Source of the DNA: Streptomyces californicus
GTDB taxonomy: Bacteria > Actinomycetota > Actinomycetes > Streptomycetales > Streptomycetaceae
DNA length: 64,000 nucleotides
Reading direction: 5' to 3'
Assembly: GCF_000717645.1 (NCBI RefSeq)
Contig: NZ_JNZZ01000001.1
Span: 310,001 to 374,000, forward strand
The translations under genes were made by a program, and so were the position numbers. The notes below the pieces were generated by a model that saw only the letters and a list, made by a program, of their open reading frames with translations, was not told the DNA's origin and did not search any database. Positions 43,233-52,299 of the stretch are shown one piece after another; the first letter of the stretch is position 1, and the number at the start of each line of letters is the position of its first letter.

Positions 43233-43895
43233 GTGTCCGTTCTCCTCGAGCAGCCCGCAAGCCTGGTCGCCTACCGCCCGAACAAGCCGACGGCCATGGT
43301 CGTCGTGGCCGACCCGCGCGTCCGTTCCACCGTCACCCGCCATCTGTGGGCCCTCGGAGTACGTGACGTCATCGAGGCGTCGTCCATCGCGGAGGCACGT
43401 CCCCGCGTCGGCAATCCGCGCGACATCTGCATTGCCGACGTCCACCTGCCCGACGGTTCCGGGCTGACCCTGCTGTCCGAGACCCGCGCCGCAGGCTGGC
43501 CCAACGGTCTCGCCCTCTCCGCCGCCGACGACATCGGCGCCGTTCGCAACGCCCTCGCGGGCGGGGTGAAGGGGTACGTCGTCACCGGCACCCGAACCAA
43601 CATCGGCCACCCCGGCCGCCCCGGCGTCGCCCCCGTCGGCGCCAACGCGGCCCGTATGCACCGCCGGCCCCCCGGGTCCCCGAGCCACCCGGGCGGCTAC
43701 CGCGAACTGTCCGGGCGCGAGGTGGAGGTGCTCCGCCTGGTCGCCGAGGGCCAGTCCAACAAGGCCATCGGCGTCTCGATGGGCCTCTCCGCCCTGACCG
43801 TCAAGTCCCACCTCGCCCGGATCGCCCGCAAGCTCGGCACCGGAGACCGCGCCGGCATGGTCGCCGTCGCCCTGCGGACGGGCATCATCCACTGA
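43233..43895 (+). CDS. LuxR/NarL-type response regulator with atypical receiver
   Basis: 220 residues. The receiver has a candidate phospho-acceptor D69 (DICIADVHLPDGSG), but the N-terminal acidic pair is reduced to one Asp (VVADPRV) and the conserved Lys near the end is missing (KGYVVTGTR). The C-terminal LuxR helix-turn-helix is complete (LSGREVEVLRLVAEGQSNKA, LTVKSHLARIARKLG). GTG 43233 follows AGGAGG. No kinase is adjacent. Upstream, 43050-43130 is AT-rich with an AAAGGAGGA element, possibly the promoter and leader region. Positioned before RNase D. Confidence 0.87.
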   Translation: MSVLLEQPASLVAYRPNKPTAMVVVADPRVRSTVTRHLWALGVRDVIEASSIAEARPRVGNPRDICIADVHLPDGSGLTLLSETRAAGWPNGLALSAADDIGAVRNALAGGVKGYVVTGTRTNIGHPGRPGVAPVGANAARMHRRPPGSPSHPGGYRELSGREVEVLRLVAEGQSNKAIGVSMGLSALTVKSHLARIARKLGTGDRAGMVAVALRTGIIH

Positions 43896-43951
43896 CCGCA
43901 CCCCGCCCGGACGTGCCCCCGCACGGTTCCGGCTGGAATACGCGCATGGCC

Positions 43952-43981
43952 GCCCGTCGACGGAACGTTCCGTCGACGGGC
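43952..43981. terminator. 30-bp perfect palindrome between the regulator and RNase D genes
   Basis: Fifteen bases (GCCCGTCGACGGAAC) followed immediately by their exact reverse complement, centred at 43966.5. It is 56 bases after the regulator stop and 28 before the RNase D start. As RNA it folds into a strong stem, so termination is likely; as DNA it is a good binding site. Confidence 0.55.
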
Positions 43982-44009
43982 TCCGCGCATACACAGATAC
44001 CCTTGACAC

Positions 44010-45284
44010 GTGACCGACGCCCAAGAGACCGCAGCAGACACTTCACTGCGAACCACCGGGGGCGCTCCCCCGGACGACGTCGCCCCGGCGCCGATCCCCT
44101 TGCTCGAACCACGCGAGGGCATCCCCCCGGTGGTGACCTCCGACGACGCCCTGGCCGAGGTGGTCGCGGCCTTCGCCGCCGGCACCGGCCCGGTGGCCGT
44201 CGACGCCGAACGCGCCTCCGGGTACCGCTACGGCCAGCGCGCCTATCTCGTCCAGCTGCGCCGCGAGGGCGCGGGCAGCGCCCTGGTCGACCCGGTCGGC
44301 TGCCCCGACCTCTCCGGTCTCGGCACCGCGCTGAGCGGCTCCGAATGGATTCTGCACGCCGCGACCCAGGACCTGCCCTGCCTGCGGGACATAGGCATGA
44401 CCCCCACCTCGCTCTTCGACACCGAGCTGGCCGGGCGGCTCGCGGGGTTCCCGCGCGTCGGCCTCGGCGCGATGGTGGAGAACGTCCTCGGGTACGCCCT
44501 GGAGAAGGGCCACTCCGCCGTCGACTGGTCCACCCGCCCGCTGCCCGAGCCCTGGCTGCGCTACGCCGCGCTCGACGTGGAGCTGCTGATCGACCTGCGT
44601 GACGCGCTGGAGGAGGAGCTGGAGCGGCAGGGCAAGCTGGAGTGGGCCCGCGAGGAGTTCGACGCGATCGCCTCCGCGCCGCCCGCCCCGCCGCGCAAGG
44701 ACCCCTGGCGCCGCACGTCGGGCATGCACAAGGTGCGCCGCCGCCGCCAGATGGCCGTCGTCCGCGAGCTGTGGACCGCCCGCGACCAGGTGGCCCAGCG
44801 CCGCGACATCTCCCCCGGCAAGGTCCTCGGCGACGCCGCGATCGTCGAGGCAGCGCTCGCCCTGCCGGCCAACGTCCAGGCGCTGACCGCGCTGCCCGGA
44901 TTCGGCCACCGCATGGGGCGCCGTCAGCTGGAGCAGTGGCAGGCCGCGGTGGAGCGGGCCAAGGCGCTGCCGGAGTCGGCGCTGCCGCAGCCCGGCCAGC
45001 AGCCGGCCGGACCGCCTCCCCCGCGCTCCTGGGCCGACAAGGACCCGGCCGCCGCCGCCCGGCTCTCGGCCGCCCGCGCCGCCGTCTCCGAGCTGGCCGA
45101 GCGCCTGCACATGCCCCAGGAGAACCTGATCACCCCGGACACCGTGCGCCGGATCTGCTGGGAGCCGCCGAAGAACCCGACCCCGGGCGCGGTCGAGGAC
45201 ACCCTCGCCGGTTACGGGGCGCGGAACTGGCAGATCCAGCAGGTCGCCCCGCTCCTGGTCCGGGCGCTCGCGGCGTCCGCCTGA
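44010..45284 (+). CDS. rnd: ribonuclease D-like 3'-5' exonuclease with HRDC domain
   Basis: 424 residues. DEDD exonuclease: AVDAERASGYRYGQRAYLVQ (D and E), LHAATQDLPCLRDIGM, and YAALDVELLIDLRDALEEEL. An HRDC nucleic-acid-binding domain (about 230-305, RRQMAVVRELWTARDQVAQR) and a C-terminal extension follow. It trims structured RNAs such as tRNA precursors. Start GTG 44010. A 12-bp hairpin (45303-45328) closes the transcript. The fadAB operon lies downstream after the ferritin-like locus. Confidence 0.92.
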   Translation: MTDAQETAADTSLRTTGGAPPDDVAPAPIPLLEPREGIPPVVTSDDALAEVVAAFAAGTGPVAVDAERASGYRYGQRAYLVQLRREGAGSALVDPVGCPDLSGLGTALSGSEWILHAATQDLPCLRDIGMTPTSLFDTELAGRLAGFPRVGLGAMVENVLGYALEKGHSAVDWSTRPLPEPWLRYAALDVELLIDLRDALEEELERQGKLEWAREEFDAIASAPPAPPRKDPWRRTSGMHKVRRRRQMAVVRELWTARDQVAQRRDISPGKVLGDAAIVEAALALPANVQALTALPGFGHRMGRRQLEQWQAAVERAKALPESALPQPGQQPAGPPPPRSWADKDPAAAARLSAARAAVSELAERLHMPQENLITPDTVRRICWEPPKNPTPGAVEDTLAGYGARNWQIQQVAPLLVRALAASA

Positions 45285-45302
45285 CCCCGCACACACCTGA
45301 AG

Positions 45303-45328
45303 CACCCCCGGCCGCCCGGCCGGGGGTG
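45303..45328 (+). terminator. terminator after RNase D
   Basis: CACCCCCGGCCG (45303-45314) pairs with 45317-45328 and is followed by TT; 18 bases after the stop. Confidence 0.75.
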
Positions 45329-45411
45329 TTCGACTTCCTCCCGGGCCGTGAGGGCCGCGGGAGCGGACGTGCCTCCCGGATCCGGCGGCACGGCGACGTA
45401 CGGGGGCGGAC

Positions 45412-46111
45412 GTGGACAGCACGGGATACGGCGACTGGATACGCGACTTCGAGACAGCCCGGCGGGGAGCGCGCCGGGCAGGGCGATCCGGACTGGCGGA
45501 CCGGGGTGCCGTTGCACCCCGCGATCCGGCGGAGCGTGCAGCGCTTCCAGGTCGGCGAGGACGGCGACGGGGCCGAGCTGATCACCAAGGCGGAGGCGGC
45601 CGGTGACGCGGAGTACGCGTCGGCGGTGCGGATGTTCGTCGCCGAGGAGCGAAATCACGCCAGGTTGCTGGCGCTTCTGCTGGCCTCCGGGGACGCGCCG
45701 ACGATCGCCTCGCACTGGAGCGACCACATCTTCGTGACGCTGCGCCGGGCGCTCGGGCTCCGCCTGGAGCTGCTGGTCCTGATGATCGCGGAGGTGGTCG
45801 CGCTGCGCTACTACCGGGCGCTGCGGGACGGGGGTGAGGACGCGCTGACCCGGGAGGTGGCCGGGCGCGTCCTGGCGGACGAGGAGCGGCACGTGCCGTT
45901 CCACTGCCACCGGCTGCGCCGGGCGCTGCGCCCGCTGCCCGCGCCGGTCCGGGTGCTGGTCACCTCCGGCTGGCGGGCGGCCCTGGCCGCGGCCTGTCTG
46001 GTGGTGGCCGTGGACCACGGGCCGGCGCTGCGGCGGCTGGGGGTCGGGCGCGGACGGTTCGCCGTGGAGGTGGTCCGGTCGTCGGGGCCGATCGCGGCGG
46101 CCATGCGGTGA
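45412..46111 (+). pseudogene. ferritin-like domain protein, apparent +1 frameshift near its 5' end
   Basis: The expected start GTG 45412 opens VDSTGYGDWIRDFETARR, but this frame soon leaves the family and ends at 45606. The real body (ELITKAEAAGDAEYASAVRM, FVAEERNHARLLALLLASGD, LLVLMIAEVVALRYYRALRD, LADEERHVPFHCHRLRRALR) is in another frame that runs to 46111 and carries the ferritin-like Glu/His ligands. Dropping one G from the GGGG run at 45464-45467 joins them as ETARRERAGQGDPDW, giving 232 residues. It is therefore either a mutation or a sequencing error. A shorter intact start, GTG 45506, cannot be excluded. Membrane-associated desaturase/ferritin relative. Confidence 0.75.
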
Positions 46112-46305
46112 CCCGGTGCGCGTCGCCGGAACCGCCGGGCCCGGCGAACGACGCCGTCCTGTCGGCCCCGGTGGACGCGGGCGGCGCCCCGTGACGAGCG
46201 CGTGCCGAGGCGGGAGGCGTACGGCGGGCGCGGTGGGGAAGGACCCCGGTGCCCGGCCGCGCGGTGTGACCTTCGACGCTCCGGCCGTGGGGGGTGGGCA
46301 GTCTG

Positions 46306-46321
46306 GTTACCCGCAAGTAGC
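46306..46321. promoter_or_regulatory. imperfect palindrome upstream of fadA
   Basis: GTTACCCGCAAGTAGC is symmetric at 10 of 16 positions with a central GC (GTTAC... against GCTAC...). It lies 73 bases before the thiolase start, a good position for a fatty-acid-responsive TetR-type repressor. Inference from position and symmetry. Confidence 0.4.
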
Positions 46322-46393
46322 ATGATGGCAGGCGGTGCGCCCCCGTGGCGCGCCCCGCAGCAGTGCCATCCCGCACCCTGGAGGAGAGCCATC

Positions 46394-47620
46394 GTGCCTC
46401 GTACCATCCGGGACGTCGTCTTCGTCGACGGCGTCCGCACCCCGTTCGGCAAGGCGGGCCCGAAGGGCGTCTACCACGAGACCCGCGCCGACGACCTCGT
46501 CGTCAAGGCCATCCGGGAGCTGCTGCGACGCAACCCGGATCTGGACCCCAAGAAGATCGACGAGGTCGCCATCGCCGCGACCACGCAGATCGGGGACCAG
46601 GGGCTGACGCTGGGCCGCACCGCCGGGATCCTCGCCGGTCTGCCGCAGTCCGTCCCCGGCTACTCGATCGACCGCATGTGCGCGGGCGCGCTGACCGCCG
46701 TCACCTCGACTGCCGGTTCCATCGCCTTCGGCGCGTACGACGTCGTCGTGGCCGGTGGCGTCGAGCACATGGGCCGCCACCCCATGGGCGAGGGCGTGGA
46801 CCCGAACCCGCGCTTCGTGTCGGAGAAGCTGGTCGACGAGTCCGCCCTGTTCATGGGCATGACGGCGGAGAACCTGCACGACCGCTACCCCACGATCACC
46901 AAGGAGCGCGCCGACGCCTACGCGGTGCGCTCGCAGGAGAAGGCCGCCAAGGCGTACGCCAACGGCAAGATCCAGCAGGACCTGGTACCGGTCTCGGTGC
47001 GCCGCACCAACGCCGAGGCGGGCGAGACGGGCTGGGGCCTGGTCACCGCCGACGAGCCGATGCGCCCGGGCACCACGATGGAGTCCCTGGCCAACCTGAA
47101 GACCCCGTTCCGCGCCCACGGCCGGGTCACGGCCGGTAACGCCGCGGGGCTCAACGACGGTGCCACCGCCTCCCTGATCGCCGCCGAGGACGTCGCGCGC
47201 GAGCTGGGCCTCCCGGTCAAGATGCGCCTGGTCTCCTACGCCTTCGCGGGCGTGGAGCCGGAGGTCATGGGCTACGGCCCGATCCCGGCCACCGAGAAGG
47301 CGCTGGCCCAGGCCGGTCTGGCCATCGGCGACATCGGTCTCTTCGAGATCAACGAGGCGTTCGCCGTCCAGGTGCTCGCCTTCCTGGAGCACTACGGCAT
47401 CGCCGACGACGACGCCCGGGTCAACCAGTACGGCGGCGCGATCGCCTACGGTCACCCGCTGGCCTCCTCCGGTGTCCGCCTGATGACCCAGCTGGCCCGG
47501 CAGTTCGAGGAGCAGCCCGAGGTCCGCTACGGCCTGACGACGATGTGCGTCGGCTTCGGCATGGGCGCCACGGTCATCTGGGAGAACCCCCACTTCAACG
47601 CTGACGGAGGCGACAAGTGA
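46394..47620 (+). CDS. fadA: acetyl-CoA acyltransferase (thiolase) of the fatty acid oxidation complex
   Basis: 408 residues. Nucleophile C96 in SIDRMCAGALTA, GEGVDPNPRFVSEKL insertion, GRVTAGNAAGLNDGATA, catalytic His in NQYGGAIAYGHPLASSG and the second Cys in TMCVGFGMGAT. Cleaves 3-ketoacyl-CoA with CoA in beta-oxidation. GTG 46394 follows GGAGGAGAG. It overlaps the downstream fadB start by 4 bases (GTGA, 47617-47620), so both subunits are translationally coupled. Confidence 0.96.
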   Translation: MPRTIRDVVFVDGVRTPFGKAGPKGVYHETRADDLVVKAIRELLRRNPDLDPKKIDEVAIAATTQIGDQGLTLGRTAGILAGLPQSVPGYSIDRMCAGALTAVTSTAGSIAFGAYDVVVAGGVEHMGRHPMGEGVDPNPRFVSEKLVDESALFMGMTAENLHDRYPTITKERADAYAVRSQEKAAKAYANGKIQQDLVPVSVRRTNAEAGETGWGLVTADEPMRPGTTMESLANLKTPFRAHGRVTAGNAAGLNDGATASLIAAEDVARELGLPVKMRLVSYAFAGVEPEVMGYGPIPATEKALAQAGLAIGDIGLFEINEAFAVQVLAFLEHYGIADDDARVNQYGGAIAYGHPLASSGVRLMTQLARQFEEQPEVRYGLTTMCVGFGMGATVIWENPHFNADGGDK

Positions 47621-49746
47621 GCTCCACCACTGAGCTTCTGAAGGGTGCGGCCGAGCTGTTCCCCGGCGAGGTCGTCACGCAGGCGCACGTACGCCACCTG
47701 GACCTGCCGTTCGGCGCCGGGCGGTTCGCGCTCATCACGCTGGACAACGGCCTGGACCACACCAAGCCGACCACCTTCGGACCGCAGTCGCTGGCGAACC
47801 TGAACGCCGCGATCGACCAGGTCGAGAAGGAGGCCGCCGACGGCGCCGTCACCGGTGTCGGCATCACCGGCAAGCCGTTCATCTTCGCGGTCGGCGCCGA
47901 CCTCAAGGGCGTCGAGCTGCTCGGCCGCCACGAGGACGCGCTCGCCATCGGCAAGGGCGGCCACGACGTCTTCCGCCGCCTCTCCGGCCTCGCGGTCCCG
48001 ACGTTCGCGTACTACAACGGCGCGGCCATGGGCGGCGGTGTCGAGGTCGGTCTGCACTGCACCTACCGCACCGTCTCCAAGGCGCTCCCGGCGTTCTCGC
48101 TGCCCGAGGTCTTCCTCGGCCTGGTCCCCGGCTGGGGCGGCTGCGTGCTGCTGCCGAACCTGATCGGCGCGGACCGCGCGGTCTCGGTGATCATCGAGAA
48201 CTCGCTCAACCAGAACCGCCAGCTCAAGGGCAAGCAGGTCTTCGAGCTCGGCATCGCGGACGCGCTCTTCGAGGGCGCGGACTTCCTGGAGCAGTCGCTG
48301 ATCTGGACCGCGAACGTGCTCAAGGGCTCGGTCACGCCTCAGCGCGCGGAGATCGACCGCGGCGACGCCTGGGACCAGGCCGTCGCCCGGGGCAAGGCCG
48401 TCGCCGACTCCAAGGTGCACGGCGCGGCCCCGGCGGCGTACCGCGCGCTGGACATCATCGCGGCGGCCAAGGACGGCGACCTGTCCGCCGGCTTCGACGC
48501 CGAGGACCAGGCGCTGGCCGACCTGATCATGGGCGGCGAGCTGCGCAGCGGCATCTACGCCTTCAACCTGGTGCAGAAGCGGGCCAAGCGCCCGGCCGGC
48601 GCCCCGGACAAGAGCCTGGCCCGCCCGGTCACCAAGGTCGGCGTCGTCGGCGCCGGTCTGATGGCCTCGCAGCTGGCGCTGCTGTTCCTGCGCCGCCTGG
48701 AGGTCCCGGTCGTCCTCACGGACATCGACCAGGAGCGCGTCGACAAGGGCGTCGGCTACGTCCACGCCGAGATCGAGAAGCTGCTCGGCAAGGGCCGCAT
48801 CAACCAGGACAAGGCCAACCGCCTCAAGGGCCTGGTCTCCGGTGTGCTCGACAAGGCCGAGGGCTTCGCCGACGCGGACTTCATCATCGAGGCCGTCTTC
48901 GAGGAGATCGGCGTCAAGCAGCAGGTGTTCGCGGAGGTCGAGGCGGTCGCCCCGGCGCACGCGATCCTCGCCACCAACACCTCCTCGCTGTCGGTGACCG
49001 AGATGGCGTCGAAGCTGAAGAACCCCGAGCGGGTCGTCGGCTTCCACTTCTTCAACCCGGTCGCGATCCTCCCGCTGCTGGAGATCGTCCGCGGCGAGCA
49101 GACCGACGACGCCTCGCTGGCGACGGCGTTCGGGGTGGCGAAGAAGCTCAAGAAGACCGCGGTGCTGGTGAAGGACGCCCCGGCGTTCGTCGTCAACCGC
49201 ATCCTCACCCGCTTCATGGGCGAGATCCAGAACGTCATCGACGAGGGCACCCCGGTCGAGGTCGCGGAGCGCGCCGTCGAGCCGCTCGGCCTGCCGATGT
49301 CCCCGCTGGTGCTCCTGGAGCTGGTCGGCCCGGCCATCGGCCTGCACGTCTCCGAGACCCTGAACCGCGCCTTCCCGGAGCGCTTCACGGTCTCCGAGAA
49401 CCTCGCGGCGGTCGTCAAGGCGGGCAAGCGCGGCTTCTACGTCTACGACTCCGGCGCGCCGGTCCTCGACCCCGAGGTCGCCGCGCTCCTCAAGCAGGGC
49501 GACACCGTCCTGACGGAGGAGCAGGTCCGCGACCGGGTGCTCGACGCGGTGGCGCAGGAGATCGGCCTGATGCTGGACGAGGGCGTCGTCGCCGAGGCCC
49601 AGGACATCGACCTGTGCCTGATCACCGGCGCGGGCTGGCCCTTCCACCTGGGCGGCATCACGCCGTACCTGGACCGCGAGGGCGTCTCCCAGCGGGTGAA
49701 CGGCAAGCCGTTCCTGGAGCGCGGCGTGGCGAGCGTGCCCGCGTAG
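47617..49746 (+). CDS. fadB: multifunctional enoyl-CoA hydratase/3-hydroxyacyl-CoA dehydrogenase
   Basis: 709 residues. The N-terminal crotonase domain (about 1-190) contains KPFIFAVGADLKGVELLGRH and NGAAMGGGVEVGLHCTYRTV plus FSLPEVFLGLVPGWGGCVLL. The central Rossmann domain begins KVGVVGAGLMASQLALLFLR and includes NTSSLSVTEMASKLKNPERV and GFHFFNPVAILPLLEIVRGE. The C-terminal dehydrogenase domain follows (KDAPAFVVNRILTRFMGEIQ). It hydrates and oxidises acyl-CoA in beta-oxidation. A strong hairpin (49766-49801) follows the stop, closing the operon with fadA. Confidence 0.96.
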   Translation: MSSTTELLKGAAELFPGEVVTQAHVRHLDLPFGAGRFALITLDNGLDHTKPTTFGPQSLANLNAAIDQVEKEAADGAVTGVGITGKPFIFAVGADLKGVELLGRHEDALAIGKGGHDVFRRLSGLAVPTFAYYNGAAMGGGVEVGLHCTYRTVSKALPAFSLPEVFLGLVPGWGGCVLLPNLIGADRAVSVIIENSLNQNRQLKGKQVFELGIADALFEGADFLEQSLIWTANVLKGSVTPQRAEIDRGDAWDQAVARGKAVADSKVHGAAPAAYRALDIIAAAKDGDLSAGFDAEDQALADLIMGGELRSGIYAFNLVQKRAKRPAGAPDKSLARPVTKVGVVGAGLMASQLALLFLRRLEVPVVLTDIDQERVDKGVGYVHAEIEKLLGKGRINQDKANRLKGLVSGVLDKAEGFADADFIIEAVFEEIGVKQQVFAEVEAVAPAHAILATNTSSLSVTEMASKLKNPERVVGFHFFNPVAILPLLEIVRGEQTDDASLATAFGVAKKLKKTAVLVKDAPAFVVNRILTRFMGEIQNVIDEGTPVEVAERAVEPLGLPMSPLVLLELVGPAIGLHVSETLNRAFPERFTVSENLAAVVKAGKRGFYVYDSGAPVLDPEVAALLKQGDTVLTEEQVRDRVLDAVAQEIGLMLDEGVVAEAQDIDLCLITGAGWPFHLGGITPYLDREGVSQRVNGKPFLERGVASVPA

Positions 49747-49765
49747 CCGGCACGGCGTGAACGGG

Positions 49766-49801
49766 GCGGGCCGTACGGGATGATTCTCCCGTACGGCCCG
49801 C
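49766..49801 (+). terminator. terminator after fadB
   Basis: Perfect 15-bp stem GCGGGCCGTACGGGA (49766-49780) with 49787-49801, loop TGATTC; 20 bases after the fadB stop. Confidence 0.85.
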
Positions 49802-49829
49802 ACACGTGTACGGGCCCGGGAAGGATCGC

Positions 49830-50720
49830 ATGCGGAACGATACGGGCGGGGCCGGCCCGTACCGGCCTTCGGTGCGTCCGCTCGTCGTGCTGGCCGCGGC
49901 ACTGCTCGCGCTGCTCCCGGTCTCGGCTCCGCTGCCCGCCCCGGCCCTTCGGACGGTGCCGGACGACCTGCGGATCGCCACCTGGAACATGTGCGGCGTG
50001 ACGCAGTGGAACTGCGGGGGCACCGGCGGCGCCCAGCTCAAGATCCGGGCGCTCACCAGGCTGGCCACCCAGGACGGCGCGGACGTGATCCTGCTCCAGG
50101 AGGCCTGCTCGGACGATGTGGCCGCCGCCCGACGAGCGCTGGGCGCCGGTTGGGACACGGCCTTCCAGGGGTACGCCCATCGCCGGGCCACCGGACGGTA
50201 CGCCCAGGTCGGCTGCGGGGCCGGCCGCGGCCGGGCGGGGATCGCCGTCCTGTCCGCCGCACCGCTGTCCCGGATCGAGACGGTGGACGCCCAGCAGCCC
50301 GAGGTCGGCCTTCACCGCGGCACACTGTGCGCGACGGTGTTCGAGCCCGGGATCCGGGTGTGCGGCGCCCATCTGAGCCTGCCGGGCAGCGACCGCGCGC
50401 ATCCGGAGTGGGAACTGGGCGACGACCAGCTCGCGGCGCTGGTCGACGCGGCGGGTGGGCGTACGGTCTTCGGAGGAGATCTCAACAGCACGCCGCCCGG
50501 CGCCTCCAACGCCCGCTCCTGGATCTGGCCCGACGGGCCCTACGGCCGGTACCGGGAATGCGATCAGCAGGGGCCCGACGATCGCACGGGGCGGCCGACC
50601 CTGGTCTCCGGCGGCAAGGTCGACTACCTGTTCACCGATCTGCCGCGCTCCGGCTGCTCGGTGCGCGACACCTCGGCCTCGGACCACTTGGCCCTGATCA
50701 TGGAGGTCCGCGCGGGCTGA
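49830..50720 (+). CDS. secreted endonuclease/exonuclease/phosphatase-fold protein
   Basis: 296 residues. A signal-like N-terminus with a hydrophobic stretch (LVVLAAALLALLPVSAPLPA) precedes the EEP fold: LRIATWNMCG, ADVILLQEACSDD (catalytic Glu), VCGAHLSLPGSDR (His), TVFGGDLNSTPPGAS (Asp-Asn) and the C-terminal SASDHLALIMEV (Asp-His). Several cysteines fit an extracellular location. Could be a phosphodiesterase, nuclease or sphingomyelinase-like hydrolase; the substrate is open. ATG 49830 follows GGGAAGGATC. Confidence 0.85.
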   Translation: MRNDTGGAGPYRPSVRPLVVLAAALLALLPVSAPLPAPALRTVPDDLRIATWNMCGVTQWNCGGTGGAQLKIRALTRLATQDGADVILLQEACSDDVAAARRALGAGWDTAFQGYAHRRATGRYAQVGCGAGRGRAGIAVLSAAPLSRIETVDAQQPEVGLHRGTLCATVFEPGIRVCGAHLSLPGSDRAHPEWELGDDQLAALVDAAGGRTVFGGDLNSTPPGASNARSWIWPDGPYGRYRECDQQGPDDRTGRPTLVSGGKVDYLFTDLPRSGCSVRDTSASDHLALIMEVRAG

Positions 50721-50731
50721 CGCCGCCGGTG

Positions 50732-52246
50732 TCAGCTCCGGTGGGCGTGGACCACGCCGAACCGCACGACGGTACGCGGGGATTCCTGACCGGAGGCGTC
50801 GACCGCGCGGCACTCCACGGTGTGCTCACCCTCGGCCCACGACCACCCGGGCTCGAAGGCCCAGCGCGTGTCCGGCGCCACCGGGGCGACGCCCAGTCGC
50901 ATGCCGTCCTCGACGAAATCGACGCGGACGGCCCCCTCGGCGTATCCGGCGATGCCGATCAGCGGTCCCCGGACCTGATGTCCGGATCCCGGGACGACGA
51001 TCACGGGCGCCGGGGGTGCCCCGGCCGACGGCAGGGGCGGGGCCTCCCCGGGCCGCGCCTGTCGCGGAACAGCTCCTGTGCCGACGGGGTGCTCTGCTCC
51101 CTCCGGCGCCTCCGCGACGGTGAACGTGATCTCGGCACGCTGGGAGTGGTAGCCGGCCGCGTCGACTCCCAGGATCCGCACGGGGTGGTCGCCCACGCTC
51201 CAGGGGCGGCCGAGTTCCCAGCTCCAGGTTCCGTCCGGTGCCACTTCCGGGGCGCCGAGGAACTTGCCGTGCTCCCAGACGCTCAGCCGGGCCGCGCCCG
51301 GGGCGATCCCGGTGAACGTCACCGACCGTTCGTACACCGTGCCGCCGGTCGGCGGGGTGTGGACGACGGGGGCGGCGAACGACTCCTGCACCTGCGAGGT
51401 GGCCTTGAGGTAGGCGTCGATGGCCGACGTGTCCCTGTCGGGCTGTTCTCCGCCGCTGCGCACGAACCCGATCCGCGGCGCGATCCCGTCGATGAGGAAA
51501 TTCACGAGCCCCATCAGGACCGGCAGGTTGCGGCCCGTGACATGGGCGTGGTCGACGATGTGCGGCGAGTCGCTGAAGATGAAATTGAGGTTCTCGTAGC
51601 CGGCGAAGAGCGGCAGGAACGGTTCCACCTGCTCCTTGAACTGCTCGTCCTGCGGCGAGGAGAGGATGTAGATGTTGGCCCCGCGGTTCGCACCCGCCCG
51701 GACGAGCGACGGTATCGCGTCGTCGATGACGTGCGTGTTCTGTTCCGTGACCTCGCCCATCATGTGCTCGGCGATGGACGGGTACTGGAGGACGTAGCTG
51801 CCGATCCGGAACTGCGGAACCATCGAGACGATGTTCCGGAAGCCGTACTTCAGCCCGAAGTAGAGCGCGGCGCTCCCGCCCTTCGAGCCGCCCCACATGG
51901 TGCACTGGTCCGGTGTGAGCCCCAGCGAGTTCAGCACGTTGGAGATGAGGGAGACCACGGACCGCTCCAGCCCGAAGTCCATCCCCTTGCAGAGGTAGTA
52001 GCTGTTCTTGCCGTGGAACCGGTCACGGATCCACAGGACGTTGGACCGGAGCGTGTCGAACACGCCGTTGGACCACCCGTAGTCGCCGGGCACCGAGAAA
52101 TTGGCGAAGACGACCACCAGATGGCGGTTGCCGTTGCGCGCGTGCGCGAACCGGTACTCGACCGGGAACGTCCCGGAGTTGTCGATACCGGTGTGCAGCG
52201 GACGGCCCGGGGCTGCTTTGGACACGGCGGGTGTTTCCCATCTCAT
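50732..52246 (-). CDS. Asp2-like alpha/beta hydrolase with C-terminal Ig-like domains
   Basis: 504 residues. The first about 270 form an alpha/beta-hydrolase-like domain: HLVVVFANFSVPGDYGWSNG, CTMWGGSKGGSAALYFGLKY with the nucleophile Ser, NIYILSSPQDEQFKEQVEPF (acid), and FSDSPHIVDHAHVTGRNLPV (His). This resembles the accessory-Sec protein Asp2 and related acyltransferases. Two Ig/Big-like repeats follow (about 300-385 and 415-500), each with WxWE-type strands. No signal peptide. It is the last gene of the three-gene glycopolymer cluster, so a role in acylating or modifying the polymer is a reasonable guess. Start ATG 52246 or internal GTG. Confidence 0.75.
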   Translation of the reverse strand: MRWETPAVSKAAPGRPLHTGIDNSGTFPVEYRFAHARNGNRHLVVVFANFSVPGDYGWSNGVFDTLRSNVLWIRDRFHGKNSYYLCKGMDFGLERSVVSLISNVLNSLGLTPDQCTMWGGSKGGSAALYFGLKYGFRNIVSMVPQFRIGSYVLQYPSIAEHMMGEVTEQNTHVIDDAIPSLVRAGANRGANIYILSSPQDEQFKEQVEPFLPLFAGYENLNFIFSDSPHIVDHAHVTGRNLPVLMGLVNFLIDGIAPRIGFVRSGGEQPDRDTSAIDAYLKATSQVQESFAAPVVHTPPTGGTVYERSVTFTGIAPGAARLSVWEHGKFLGAPEVAPDGTWSWELGRPWSVGDHPVRILGVDAAGYHSQRAEITFTVAEAPEGAEHPVGTGAVPRQARPGEAPPLPSAGAPPAPVIVVPGSGHQVRGPLIGIAGYAEGAVRVDFVEDGMRLGVAPVAPDTRWAFEPGWSWAEGEHTVECRAVDASGQESPRTVVRFGVVHAHRS

Positions 52247-52299
52247 GCAGGTCGGCGACCACCGGCCCGGAAGGCCGCGGACCGGTGGCCGCCCGTAGG

